From: Purshia tridentata
Lineage: Eukaryota > Streptophyta > Magnoliopsida > Rosales > Rosaceae
Length of the DNA stretch: 26,126 bases
NCBI GenBank assembly: GCA_003254885.1
Contig: QANT01003383.1
Location: 1-26,126 of the forward strand
Reading direction: 5' to 3'
Both the position numbers and the translations under genes were made by a program. This document shows positions 1 to 11,805 of this stretch, piece after piece; within the stretch, counting starts at the first letter, position 1; each line of letters starts with the position of its first letter. Under the pieces are notes generated by a model. It was not told the origin of the DNA and made no database searches. It saw only the letters and a list, made by a program, of their open reading frames with translations.

Positions 1-409
1 TGTATTGAATAAGATATTTCTTTATTTTTAAAATTTTATTTTATTTTTTAATATCTAATATATAAATTATTACATAAAATAGTATAAAATTATGATATAA
101 AAATGTGATAAATATAATATTATTTTATTTTTTCAGTCAACTTTACTCATACCAGTTCTCATTCAACAAACCCCAAAAATATTCTACTTCTAGGCTTGTA
201 TCCAGAAAAAAAGAAAGAAGTAAAAAGCCAGATAAAAATTAGAGCAAAGTATATTTGCTAATTTTACGCCGCGAATCGCCATAAACGGAGAGAACAGAAC
301 AGAACACAAGTGACAACACAGGAGGACCAGCTCACCTCGTTCACAAATCTCCCATTATCCCCAACAACGCAAATCTCTCTCACAATAACAACACCAACAC
401 CAACACAAC
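1..409 (+). promoter_or_regulatory. Upstream region and 5' UTR of the J-domain protein gene
   Basis: The first 240 bases are very AT-rich with no coding signal. From about 260 the composition becomes balanced and runs into a CA-rich leader (about 300-409) with many CAACA units directly before the ATG at 410, which is typical of a plant 5' UTR. A weak TATA-like stretch (AGTATATTTG) lies near 247-256. The transcription start is inferred, not seen. Confidence 0.45.
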
Positions 410-3347
410 ATGATGTGGGATGAGTGGGACTACAACAATTTCCCCGACGCCGAACAACAACAACACCAACCCGACCAAGACTCCGACTTGAATTTCGATT
501 TCTTCTCCGCCCTTTCCAAGCCCAAGGTTTTTTTCTTTGTTCGCCCGAGAAATTAGGGTTTTTCTTCTCTCCTTTGTTTTATTCAACTTAAATTTTCAAT
601 TGGGTAGCTAATAAATTCTGAATAAATGCTTATTTAGGATTACTATAAGATTTTGGAAGTGGATTATGATGCCACCGACGATGCCATTCGCTCCAATTAC
701 ATCCGCCTCGCCTTGGTTTGTAATTTCTCCGATTTTGTTCATTTTCTTGTTTTGGTTGCAGCATTCAATGCGTTAATTTTGTGTTTTTTTTTTTGGGGTG
801 ACTGCAGAAGTGGCATCCGGATAAGCAAAAAGACCAGGACAGTGCCACCTCCAGGTTTCAAGAAATAAACGAGGCCTATCAAGGTCACTAACATCACATT
901 CACACATTCTTACACTTTTAAGTTTTGCTTGTGCAATTGAGCTTATGTGGGTTGCTTAGAATTTGAACTAAGAGCGTCCTATTTGATGGGAGTCATTTGT
1001 ATACTAATTTAGGAGCTTATGTGCACATAGATACTCTGAAACTTGATTTTGGGAGTCATCAGAGATTCAAAGACTTGATTATTAGGTATAATTTTGTGGG
1101 GTTTTACAATTTCTTGGGTTAGCAAGAGTAGATTTGGTGCCCACTTGGTTAAGTTTTTTACAAGACTATTTGTTGAAGAAGGGGTTTGTGGGGTTTAATA
1201 ATTTTTTGTGCTAGGAAGAGTAGATTGGTGCCCACTTGGTTAAGTTTTTCACAAGACTATACGTTGAAGAAGGGGTTTGAGGGGCTCAATAATTTCTTGT
1301 TTATTTAGTTGTTTGCGTCAGCTACCACATATTCGACCACTTATGTAGTTGTTGCTGGTCTATTGTTAGAGGACTCTTGTGAAAAATTAGGTGTCACCAG
1401 TCACAACTGATCATACCACCCCTTTTAGCAGGTGTTTAATCTTTAGCTCATTATCCTTTTGCCTATTCTTATTAGTCTTTAACGCTTTGCAGTTGAATAT
1501 CAACTTTTCAGATAAGGTTCAATGTATTAGTGGTAATATTTGGGAACCTGGTGGGTTGCTCTCTTTGACCAGACAAGATTGTGAGGAAGGTGGTCTGTAG
1601 TTGGTAGAGAATGTGGGTCTGAGTTTGGTACAGTTCCAACAATCATTTAATGGTCAAATTTTTAGAACTAGTTATGGATTTGATGATTTGAAATTCATTT
1701 TAGAGGTGTAGACTTCGTCTCTTATCTAGTTCATGTTGTAGTTGATTCAAACCAACAACTTTTAGTAATTTTATTGAAGAAACTGTTGTGGCAGTAATGG
1801 TTCATGACTCACAAACCTATTATGTTAAAGTAATTTCTGACCCCTGTAGTGATAATGATACAAGAGATGTGTTATGGAACACTATTATTGGAAAATAATG
1901 ACTTGATGCAGTATTATCTTATTACCAGCTACACAAGTATATATGCTGATTTTTCCTAGAAATGTCAAGTAGTGTGAAATTGGTAATAGCCTAATAGGTA
2001 TTGAAACTACTGATTCCTAAAATTACTGGAAAATATGGAAAATGGCATTTGGATGATAAGCATCAAGTCGATCTTGGACAACATGCGGAAATAGGCAGAC
2101 ATGCTTACAAAAGAATATAGCAGGGGAAGTATATATCTTGCAAAACTCATTTTCCAGTTTGTTCTTCTGAACCCTTATAAGTAATATGGGTATCAACTCT
2201 TGTGGTCCAAATAAGGTTCACAACTCATTTAAATCTTCCAACTTGGAAAACAGGTGTCTAGGCAGCACTCAGGTGAGGGTTCCAACTAATGCATGAAGTT
2301 TGAGGGCTTACTAAAGCCATAGGGTGTCTATATGGCTGGCACTTGGCAAATTTTTATGAATTAGTAGATTTTCTGTTATACTATTGTTTTACTCTCCATA
2401 CACCGCTGGCACCGCTGTACTATATACCACATGAAATGTGATTTTGGTTGTTTAAGATGTGTAACTCGTTAACTCATGTGTTTTTGGCATAAAACTGAAT
2501 AATCTGTAACAATACTATGAGATTTGATTACTTGTGGCCATTTGAGCTATCTGACTAATTCTCGCTTAAGACCAATAATTGTATGACTGAGGAGCTGAAT
2601 AGTGCAAATTGACTTCGTGCGTACAAGGCGGGGTTTTAAATTACATGTGGTTGGTTAACTGGATTGTATGAGATTTTGATTACTTGCTTACCCTAAAAAC
2701 TATGTAATGGCAGTAGAAAACTACTGTAACTCAATTAGCTGACATTAAACTTTTTTGAGCTGAGTGAGGCCCTCGGCCTTTTTATTTTTCATGTATATAT
2801 GTATGCATTTATTCAATCCTCAGAGGTAACAACTTACTTAGTTTCCATATATTATGTTTGATCAGAATGTTTGGTGGTGCCAAAAATGGGTCCTTTTCTT
2901 TACCGAAAATTTATGCTACATCACCAATTTGGGCCCTTCCAACTGATTTACAATTCTATAATTACTTCTGTTGGACAGGAGCCTTCTTAGTAATTGTTAT
3001 AGGACAAGAAACAGGGAGAGATGTAAAAGAGTAGCATCAAATTATGTGTAGAAGTGATTTGAATCTAACAAGGTGTTTTGATTTTACCATACAGTTTTGA
3101 GTGATCCAGTTAAGAGAAGAGAATATGACAAGCAAGGGATGCTTTATGTCCATGATTATAATGTAACTGTAAGAATTACTCGACTTCCTCTGCTGTTAGA
3201 TTGTTTCTTTTTCTTTCTCTATATTTTCCTTCTGTGGCTTGCTTTCCGTTTTAACTTCTAATTTGTTGTCTGCAGGAGTATCTTAACCGCTACAAAGGTC
3301 TTATATTGACATGCAATGGCCTTGGGATAAGGCACTCAATTTGGTAA
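410..3347 (+). CDS. Small J-domain (DnaJ-like) co-chaperone, 138 aa, five exons
   Basis: Exons 410-526, 638-715, 808-883, 3095-3168 and 3276-3347 join in frame with GT-AG introns to give 138 residues ending in TAA. Residues 1-39 are an acidic, Gln-rich leader. The J domain starts at residue 40 ([12 protein letters not shown]), has its catalytic HPD loop at 68-70 in KWHPDK, then the [21 protein letters not shown] helix III/IV region up to about residue 105. The tail [18 protein letters not shown] is typical of a small plant J-protein subfamily; the Arabidopsis relative I recall is At5g16650. There is no Gly/Phe or zinc-finger region, so it is a type III (C) J-protein expected to stimulate Hsp70 ATPase activity. 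No signal peptide or membrane segment is seen, so a cytosolic or nuclear location is likely. Intron 3 (884-3094) is unusually long, and the stop codon overlaps a donor-like TG|GTAAGA. The substrate is unknown. Confidence 0.9.
1095..1300 (+). repeat. Tandem repeat of about 92 bp in intron 3 of the J-protein gene
   Basis: Two adjacent units share GTGGGGTTT, then GAGTAGATTTGGTGCCCAC, then GACTAT and GTTGAAGAAGGGGTTTG with few changes. The GAGTAGAT motif starts at 1126 and again at 1218, and GAAGAAGGGG starts at about 1175 and 1266. A third partial copy of the unit start follows at about 1280-1300. It is a local duplication inside an intron with no coding capacity. Confidence 0.75.
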
Positions 3348-4611
3348 GACGAAACAACATGCACAGATATCCTTTTTGGCGCAGAAGGGACAGGCTTTAC
3401 AAGGCGCATGGCACATATTTGCTGACACTGCAAGTGGCATAGTTGAGGACAAGGACTGGTGGTTTGGGTGTTTACTGGGGTTACTATTATCATGTGCTTA
3501 TGTATAAAATAGAGATCAAGGATATCACCATCATTCTCATGCCTGCCCATGTTACCTCCTTTTTTAGAGTTGTGTTTGTATAATCTTGTTCTAATGCCTA
3601 TCTACTAAATATGAATTATTCAATGGGCCATACCTGACACAATTATTTTTCCTTTTGGTACTAAATTTGTGTCCGAGGCACCTGAGCGCCCATGGTATAT
3701 TGTTTCTGGTACTGATGGTTTTGCCTCATGGTCTGTTGGATTCTTATACCACTGTCAATCTGTGGGTTTATTGATCGACTAATCTGTGGGCTCTTAGTCT
3801 AATGAATTTTTAGTCCAACATTGTAGACCAATGAATGCCTTGGGGGTAGGTGGGAAAGAAATAACTCCTACCTCTCAGGTTGAAGATCAAGATGACCCCA
3901 CAATTATAGAGAATGCCCCTGGTTATTTGACCTAGTGGCATAGACCTCTTTGTATTTGGAATAGGGTTCTTTTATCTTTCGCCTGAAAAAGTGGGGGATT
4001 CAATTGGTGTTTAAAATCGGGAGGATGATGGGAAGGTCCCTAACCGTAACATGCTTATAATCATCAAGAAGATTTATACTACATGTATAAAAGAATAATA
4101 CACTGTAAATGGTTAATGACACAATTTTATGATAAAACAAAGTTAATTCACTAATACTTCCTTGCAAATGAAGTTTGGTAGCATAAGTGCAGCAGTGCAT
4201 TGTAATTTACTGCCAAGTTTTCCACTTCTCTTACTTTTTTGTTTGCTAGTACAACATCAAGCTTCCCTTGGTCTTTCCAAAACTAGTCCCAAACCTTATG
4301 ATACATAAGCCTTTCTCCATCAAATGTTGATGAGGTAGGTCAAGATTGCAGAACAAATTATCAAAGGCGTTTTTATAATGGGATCTTTCTTTTACTTCAT
4401 TTTCCTGCCTATTACTATTCTTCCAATCCCATTTTCATGGCAAGGATTTAAAGTTTTCTGTGCCACTTGAACCATATCATAATATATGAACTATTTCCTA
4501 TTACCAAAAAGATGAAGTAGGTGAGGTTACAAAACAGATCAGAAGGGCATTTTTAATCCGATCTCTTTTTTCTTGGATTTACAATTACTGTTGCATCTGA
4601 AATCCATCTCT
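3348..4611. other. Convergent spacer between the J-protein and PPR genes
   Basis: The first few hundred bases are the likely 3' UTR of the J-protein gene, and the last part is the likely 3' UTR of the PPR gene, which is read leftwards. I see no coding region with recognisable protein similarity. Short open frames here are broken and unlike any family I know. A diverged repeat lies at about 4291-4580. Confidence 0.5.
4291..4580. repeat. Diverged direct repeat, offset about 180 bp
   Basis: The stretch from about 4293 (ACCTTATGATACATAAG, then GATGAGGTAGGT at 4330, CAAAGGCGTTTTTATAATGG and GGATCTTTCTTTT) is echoed from about 4471 (ACCATATCATAATATATGAA, GATGAAGTAGGT at 4512, GAAGGGCATTTTTAATC, GATCTCTTTTTT). 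Similarity is patchy but in the same order, suggesting an old tandem duplication. Confidence 0.45.
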
Positions 4612-4704
4612 GGACTAATTCTGCCCTATAAAAACTAACTCGTCGAGCAGTTCCATTTATGGACTAATCCTGTCCTATAATAACTAACTCATCGAGCAGT
4701 TCAA
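4612..4704 (-). repeat. Duplication of the PPR gene 3' end, period 49 bp
   Basis: GGACTAAT begins at both 4612 and 4661, and the following 42 or so bases match with four differences (through CGAGCAGTTC). On the minus strand, the copy inside the gene encodes the last residues ELLDELVIIGQD plus stop. The copy just downstream would read ELLDELVFIGQN plus stop but now lies in the 3' UTR. The similarity stops at about 4654 and 4704. Confidence 0.85.
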
Positions 4705-6241
4705 ATGCAGAGAGCAGCTTTCTTTCTCTGCAAATTGATTCAACCAAAAGACCCCAGGAATCAGGTTGGGGTTTGAACCCCATCTCCACCAATCCAGACA
4801 AAGCCATAGCTGCATCATCTGCCATTCCAGCCTCACAAAGGCAAACTAGCAACTCATTTGAAGTTGCATAATGCGGTATAAACCCCCTACCCATCATCAA
4901 CTCCAACAACTCTGTTGCCTTGCTCAGTTCACCTTTTTGACACAAGAAATTTAACACAATCCTGTAGCTTGCCTTATTCAGATAGATACCCTCATAAGGA
5001 AGTTTCTCTAGCATCTCAAGAGCATCCTCAAGTCTACCTTCTCTGCACAATCCTCCAATTATCACATTGAAAGTTACAGTATCAGCTCTGCACTCTTTTT
5101 GTTTCATCTCTTTGAGCAGCTCTATAGCTTCATTCACTTTCCCAGTCCTACTGCAGCAATTGATTAAAGTAGTGTAGCCAACTGTATCAGGTTTTATACC
5201 AAAGCTCTCCATTTCATGAAAAACCTCCTTGGCCTCTTGCAATCTGTTCTCCTTACAGAAACCATTCATTAGAGCTGAGTAATTGTATACATTTGGCTCG
5301 CATCCGTTGCTCTTCATGAACTCCAATATCTTCCTAGCTCTATCAACTTTCCCACCACGGCAAAACCCGTTAATCAAAACATTGTAAGTTAGGGCATCAG
5401 GCAATATTTGATCCTTTGAGACCATTTCCTCAAACACTTCCATTGCTTCTGTGAGCCTTCCACTTTGACAGAGACCGTGCATCAGAGTTGAGTACGTAAA
5501 CAAATTAGGGTAAGAAAGTTTAGACTTCTTCATTTCCTTCACAACCTCAAAGGCAGATTCAAGATCCCCATTCTTGCAATGGTGCTTAACCAAGATGTTG
5601 ACAATGCACGTATTAGGCTTAAAGTTGAGACTCTTTTTCAAATGCATGAGAAACTGTTGGGCCAAATCAACCTGCTTTGATTCAATCAGTAAATTGAGAC
5701 AAGTACTGATGGATTTGAGAGAGGGCTTCTCTCGAACTATTGGCTGGATAGCATGGAACATTTCAAGCACTCTTTCAGGCATAGAGGATTTTGAAAACTG
5801 CCTCATGAGATCAAGGAATATACCCTCATGAAATTTGCAGGTCTCATAGGTCATTTGATGAAGAATTGCATCAATAGCCTTAAACTTCTTGGACCGAGCA
5901 AGCTTATGGAGGATGGTTGCATAGGTGGCATTATTGTGGTTAAAACCCTTTTGCTCTGACACCCTATTAAATATTTCCAAGGCATGTTGCGGATCTCTCT
6001 CACGCTTGATGAAGGTGATGGCAGAATCATGAGAAATATATTTGGTTTTCCTCCTAGCTTCTGTCTGCATTTCAGATGGAGGATCTGGTTTGTGAGTGTT
6101 GACTTTTGAAAACTGAAGAGGAGAGATCCATGGAAGAGATGATGAGAGTGTTGAGGGAGAAGATGAGAAACAACGGCACCAACTAAAATGAACTCTCATA
6201 AGATTCACGAAAACTGCTGTTGTTCTAATATGCCCTGTCAT
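4664..6241 (-). CDS. P-class pentatricopeptide repeat (PPR) protein, 525 aa
   Basis: One uninterrupted reading frame of 525 codons; an in-frame TAA six codons upstream fixes the ATG at 6241. Residues 1 to about 40 are rich in Arg and Ser with few acidic residues, which suggests an organelle transit peptide, more likely mitochondrial. From about residue 104 to the end there are some twelve 34-36 residue PPR motifs, clearest at 211-422, with the usual TYNVLINGFCRGGKVDRARK pattern. There is no E, E+ or DYW editing tail, nor an SMR domain, so it is a pure P-class protein. Such proteins bind specific single-stranded organellar RNAs and act in RNA stabilisation, splicing or translation. The closest Arabidopsis gene I recall is At5g18475, also about 500 residues and intronless in its coding part. 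The RNA target is unknown. Base-recognition residues are discussed in the findings. Confidence 0.93.
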   Translation of the reverse strand: MTGHIRTTAVFVNLMRVHFSWCRCFSSSPSTLSSSLPWISPLQFSKVNTHKPDPPSEMQTEARRKTKYISHDSAITFIKRERDPQHALEIFNRVSEQKGFNHNNATYATILHKLARSKKFKAIDAILHQMTYETCKFHEGIFLDLMRQFSKSSMPERVLEMFHAIQPIVREKPSLKSISTCLNLLIESKQVDLAQQFLMHLKKSLNFKPNTCIVNILVKHHCKNGDLESAFEVVKEMKKSKLSYPNLFTYSTLMHGLCQSGRLTEAMEVFEEMVSKDQILPDALTYNVLINGFCRGGKVDRARKILEFMKSNGCEPNVYNYSALMNGFCKENRLQEAKEVFHEMESFGIKPDTVGYTTLINCCSRTGKVNEAIELLKEMKQKECRADTVTFNVIIGGLCREGRLEDALEMLEKLPYEGIYLNKASYRIVLNFLCQKGELSKATELLELMMGRGFIPHYATSNELLVCLCEAGMADDAAMALSGLVEMGFKPQPDSWGLLVESICRERKLLSAFELLDELVIIGQD

Positions 6242-6996
6242 CTGAAGAGGAGGATCTTACATATTTATGTGTGTGAGCTGTTTTAAATCAAAAGTGAAAT
6301 CCCAGTACTGAAAGCTCAAAAATCAGTGCAGGAAGTGGCCCAGTTAACAATAAACAGAAGATAATAACCATAGACAGAAGATATATAAACATACATTTCA
6401 TCCAAAGGGTGTGTAAATTGGGTAATTCAATTCTCAGGAAAAAAAAAACAAAGAGAAAGGAAAAAGGAATTACATTGTATAAAGCATGCATAAAAACTGC
6501 ATTCTAGTTAAAAAATTTGGTTACAATTCAAACAATAACATAAACATATACAAGAAAATTATAATGAATTAATGAGGACAACCTCGGACTCATCCTGGCT
6601 AATCTAGGAAGCCTATTCACACAGCAGACATCAATCAAAATGCAATGGAAACCAAGTTGGTTCAGATATCTCTCTGCCCTGGTAGCCAATCTAAATGAAC
6701 TATTATTCTTATTCTTATAACAACCTACATACCAAATTGTTTCATTTGAATCATCCACCAAATTCGCAAAACAGTTCATTATAAATCATTGCTGTAATAA
6801 TTCAATGCCAAATAACAAACTGGAAACAGCAACATCAATTAGAGAAATGTAGAACTTTACCATATGTCAAGCTGGTGCATCAACTGAACTGGGTTTCTTT
6901 TGCTAATCCTCTCTGAACATTCAACCCACCACATGCTCCATAAATAATAGCAAATAAATGAAAATATTCATGGAGAATAAAGTTCTAAAAAATTAC
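6242..6996 (-). other. Probable 5' UTR intron of the PPR gene
   Basis: On the minus strand CTCTTCAG lies directly before the ATG, an acceptor-like sequence with a pyrimidine tract. A good donor, CAAG|GTAATT, lies at 6997/6996. The stretch between is U-rich on the minus strand, as plant introns are, while 7000-7330 is more balanced. This is inferred from composition and splice-site shape only. Confidence 0.4.
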
Positions 6997-7400
6997 CTTG
7001 AAAACGAAAGGTAAAGCCAAAAGAAAACCAACTTTTGGAGCTGAAAGAACAGCAGAGGCAGCTAACCGGCTGGGGTGTCCTTCCCATACACTTTTGGTGG
7101 TCCCCGGTAGGATGTTTCAGAGGAATACCAGACCAAAAACGCATTGCAATGCCTTGAAAGCTAACTCAAGTATTAACGTGAGGGGCACCCTTTGTGTTGC
7201 ACTGGAAAACCATCACTGTGTGACCGAAATCTAGCTGTTTAGTTGAGCTTAGCTTAAGATCATTCAACCTTCAACCAGGCGAGACGAAGGCCGCTAGCGC
7301 TCCGAATGAGGAAGGCGCATCAAAGCGCAATATTCTGGGTTTTGCGGCCCAAGAAAAGTCAGGCCCAATTAGAGGTGGGCACTGCTGCAGCAAGACTACC
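6997..7400 (-). promoter_or_regulatory. Probable 5' UTR exon and site II promoter of the PPR gene
   Basis: Two GGCCCA motifs (7346-7351 and 7362-7367) read TGGGCC on the minus strand. Such site II elements are common in promoters of genes for organellar proteins and are bound by TCP factors. They lie just upstream of the balanced-composition block 6997-7330 that looks like a leader exon. There is no clear TATA box, which is usual for this promoter type. Confidence 0.45.
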
Positions 7401-7445
7401 AACCCGGCCACAGAACGGTCGGGTTTGGCCCGATTGCTTTCAACT
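7369..7445. mobile_element. Possible hAT-like transposon remnant
   Basis: TTAGAGGTGGGCA followed by a CCCGGCC...GGTCGGGTTTGGCCCG stretch resembles the ends of common plant hAT-type non-autonomous elements, which begin with AGGGGTGGGCA-like sequence. I found no matching opposite end or target duplication, so this is a weak call that may instead be part of the PPR promoter. Confidence 0.25.
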
Positions 7446-8114
7446 ATTCTTTTCCAACTTTCTCGACAATATTTTATAAAAAATAAAAAATTCGTTCAAA
7501 TAAATTAATTGATACTACGTAAGTTAAAAAATATTTAAGACAATAAGAATTTTTATTTTTTCAAAATCACTCCTAAACCTAATATGATAATATCCAACCG
7601 GTCCAACTAGTTAAAGACCCCTTTTAAACTCCCAAACGCCGAATCGAATTGGTCCAACTAGTAGTCCTTTGTATCCTTACTCGTACAATATAAATTAAAC
7701 AAATGAAAAAGTATAAATAACTAAAACTTGAAAACTATCAAAAATATATATATATATAAAGTTAATGATTCATAAGTCCCTTTTTGAGTTTGTCTTAGTC
7801 AACTTAATATTTCTTATGTCGAAAAGGTTAACCACTAATTTTGTTTAGGATAAATAAATTTATGTTATAAACATGTAACGTCAAGTTTTTAACGAGTATG
7901 TTAGATTGGTTGTTATTGGACAATAATAATTGTATTTGTTAATTTTATGATTCTTTTTTCTTGTTTGGAGACTTCTGTGTAATTATTGTTGCATGTTAAT
8001 ATTCTACAAACATGTAAAGAAAAACCATGTGAATTATTTTATTTTCAACGTAAATGTGAGTTATTATTGACAAACTGTGAATGACAATTGTGTTACAAAC
8101 AAGCATTCAAAAAA
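7446..8114. other. AT-rich spacer, no gene seen
   Basis: Low-complexity AT-rich DNA with a short (TA)n microsatellite at about 7744-7758 and two copies of GGTCCAACTAGT (about 7599 and 7651). No coding or RNA gene signal was recognised. Confidence 0.6.
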
Positions 8115-8337
8115 GGGTTAATTACAAATAAATCAATCAAAAATTTCACAATTACATTTTAATCAATATAGTTTTTTATAATTTCATTTTAGTCACTATT
8201 GACCAAAAATGAATTGAGTTTAGTAACTAAAGTGGGATATAATTTCAAAATCTATTGATCTTTATGGAAAAGTAAAATTTACATTGATTATTATGTAATA
8301 TTGAAATGTTTTATTGATTTAAATGTAATTTTCTATT
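8115..8337. mobile_element. MITE-like hairpin element
   Basis: The left part (about 8115-8176, GGGTTAATTACAAATAAATC and on) is matched by the reverse complement of the right part (about 8265-8336, TTACATTTAAATCAATAAAA and on), giving arms of about 55-65 bases around a short centre. It is AT-rich, has no open frame, and is of the size expected of a miniature inverted-repeat element. Clear target duplications were not found, so the superfamily is undecided. Confidence 0.55.
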
Positions 8338-8880
8338 CAAGAAAATTGTTACATCAAGCATTTAAATGATTAATACTAGAAATTTAAATGTAGATCGACT
8401 TATTATTAATTTTCGCTTATGAATTGATTTATCAACTTATCTTCCAATATAAACTCCTAAAAAAAAACCCTACATATTATAGCTGTAGTCCTTAAAAAAA
8501 AAATTATAATTATATATATATATATCAAATAATATTCATACGGCATTTTATATAAATATTTTATTTACCATTGTCCAACATATTTCCAATAAAATTCCAA
8601 AAGGTGTTCACAAACTTACAAGCATTTTTAAAGGCAGGCATTGACGGCATAAGGAAAACTGGAAAAGGCTAAAACTCAGCCTAAAAGTCGTTGTTTCCAT
8701 CGAACACCCTACCAAAACAGGAAAAATTTAATTTAATATAATAATTAAACAATGCACTAATTATGCTGCTAATGCACGCTATTTACTACTAATCAAATCT
8801 TCGCCCATGTCACTTGACAAAAAAAAAAAAAAAATTTTCAGCCATCTCACACCACCAACTCTCTCATCCGACGGCCACCA
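8338..8880. other. AT-rich upstream spacer of the 14-3-3 gene
   Basis: AT-rich DNA with (TA)n at about 8511-8524 and a poly-A tract at about 8819-8834. AAACCCTA, a telo-box-like motif, occurs near 8465. No gene was recognised. Confidence 0.5.
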
Positions 8881-9011
8881 TTAAAACCACTCATGTGGGC
8901 CCCTTCCCCCTCTTATAATCTCTCTGTCCTCTGTCTCTCTCAGTCATTCTCATTTCTCACAAACACTCAAAAACAAAACGCAGAGCGCTCTCTCTCTCTG
9001 AGTTGGCTTCA
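8881..9011 (+). promoter_or_regulatory. Core promoter and 5' UTR of the 14-3-3 gene
   Basis: A TCP-type motif GTGGGCCC (8895-8902) is followed by a TATA-like TTATAATC (TATAAT at 8914-8919) and then CT-rich pyrimidine patches. The latter include a CT run ending at 9000, just before the ATG at 9012. Spacing suggests a transcription start near 8940-8950. This arrangement is usual for strongly expressed plant genes. Confidence 0.6.
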
Positions 9012-10759
<1,748 letters not shown>

Positions 10760-11155
10760 AGGGAACTGAAAGCCTGAACGGTCCTGTTCTTCTTTTGGAG
10801 GAGGTGGGCGATGAATGTCATTTACATGTGCTGATTCGAAGAAAGTGTGTTAATTTGTGCATTGGCCCTCTCAATATATGATATTCCAACATTGAAAGGA
10901 TCAGTCTGATCTTGTTCTTGAATTTTTAAGTGATTTGGAATGTGTAGAATTTGATGTTAGTAGCAACTAGCTATCTTTTCATCAACTTTTAATTTGGATT
11001 TGGTTTATGGCATCGTAGCATATAAATTATCATGGATAAATAATATAGAAAATAGCATTGTGATGGGCTGTCACCCATATTCTTCAGATGGGATACATCG
11101 ATGCACTCTTTAGATTTCTCATGTAAGGTTTGGACATGTAATAATAACTAATATA
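10760..11155 (+). other. 3' UTR and downstream flank of the 14-3-3 gene
   Basis: AT-rich sequence after the TAG, without coding signal. The 3' UTR probably covers the first 150-300 bases; A-rich GGATAAATAATATAG near 11033-11047 could act as a weak polyadenylation region. The end is not defined. Confidence 0.45.
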
Positions 11156-11805
11156 GGGCATGTTTACTTATCATCAATGGGAATGGCAACAATGGGAGTC
11201 ATTCCCATTCAAGTGTTTACTTGCATTTGGGAATGATTCTCATTCTCATTGATGTGTTTACTTACTTTTAGGATTGATTCTGATTACCATTTCTGTGTTT
11301 ACTTGTATTTGGTAATGGGAATCATTCCCATTCCTATTCTCATGTTTACTAAACTTGGGAAAGGAAAAAAAAAATGGTGGGGCCCACCAAAATCAGGAGT
11401 AGCATTCCTGATTTTGGGTGATTGCCACTCCTTAGGGGGGCTCGGATTGGGGGAGGGGGAAAGGAAAAGAATTTTTTTTTTTGTCGAAAATATCCCACAT
11501 TTTTAATGAAAATCCAAAACTACTCTTATATATAAATATAATTAAAGTGAAATTTTAAATTTGCAACTTAATTATACATATTAAGTTCATTTCGATTCCT
11601 GTTTACTCCCATTCCTATTCACTCTCATTCATACACTCTCATTTCTACTCACTTCCATTTATACACTCCCATTCCTGCTCACTCCTATTTATATTCACTC
11701 ACATTCCTACTCACTTCTATTCATGTTCACTCCCATTCATGCTCACTCTCATTCATGTTCACTCTCATTCCTACTCACTCCCATTCACGTTTAGTAAACA
11801 TGCCC
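11156..11805. mobile_element. Non-autonomous terminal-inverted-repeat element, about 650 bp, copy 1
   Basis: It begins GGGCATGTTTACT at 11156 and ends AGTAAACATGCCC at 11805, a perfect 13-base terminal inverted repeat. The left third holds about four degenerate units of roughly 41-50 bases, each opening with TGTTTACT (near 11162, 11213, 11254, 11296) and ending 11341-11354 with CATGTTTACTAAAC. The right third (about 11590-11785) is an array of short CACTCCCATTCATG-like units. The centre is AT-rich with no transposase. The termini resemble PIF/Harbinger-type ends, but flanking bases (ATA left, AAA right) do not give a clean TWA duplication, so the superfamily is open. A related copy lies 215 bp downstream. 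Confidence 0.7.

Noticed and set aside
6528..6779. Minus-strand open frame of 83 codons upstream of the PPR gene
   Set aside because: It lies in the probable 5' UTR intron, has no recognisable domain, and its composition matches random AT-rich sequence.
6998..7234. Plus-strand open frame of 78 codons
   Set aside because: It opens with a stretch of basic residues but has no family resemblance. The region is better explained as the antisense of the PPR leader exon.
9003..9011. Possible upstream extension of the 14-3-3 start (reads L-A-S before the ATG)
   Set aside because: The codon at 9003 is TTG. The first ATG is at 9012 and gives the normal family N-terminus.
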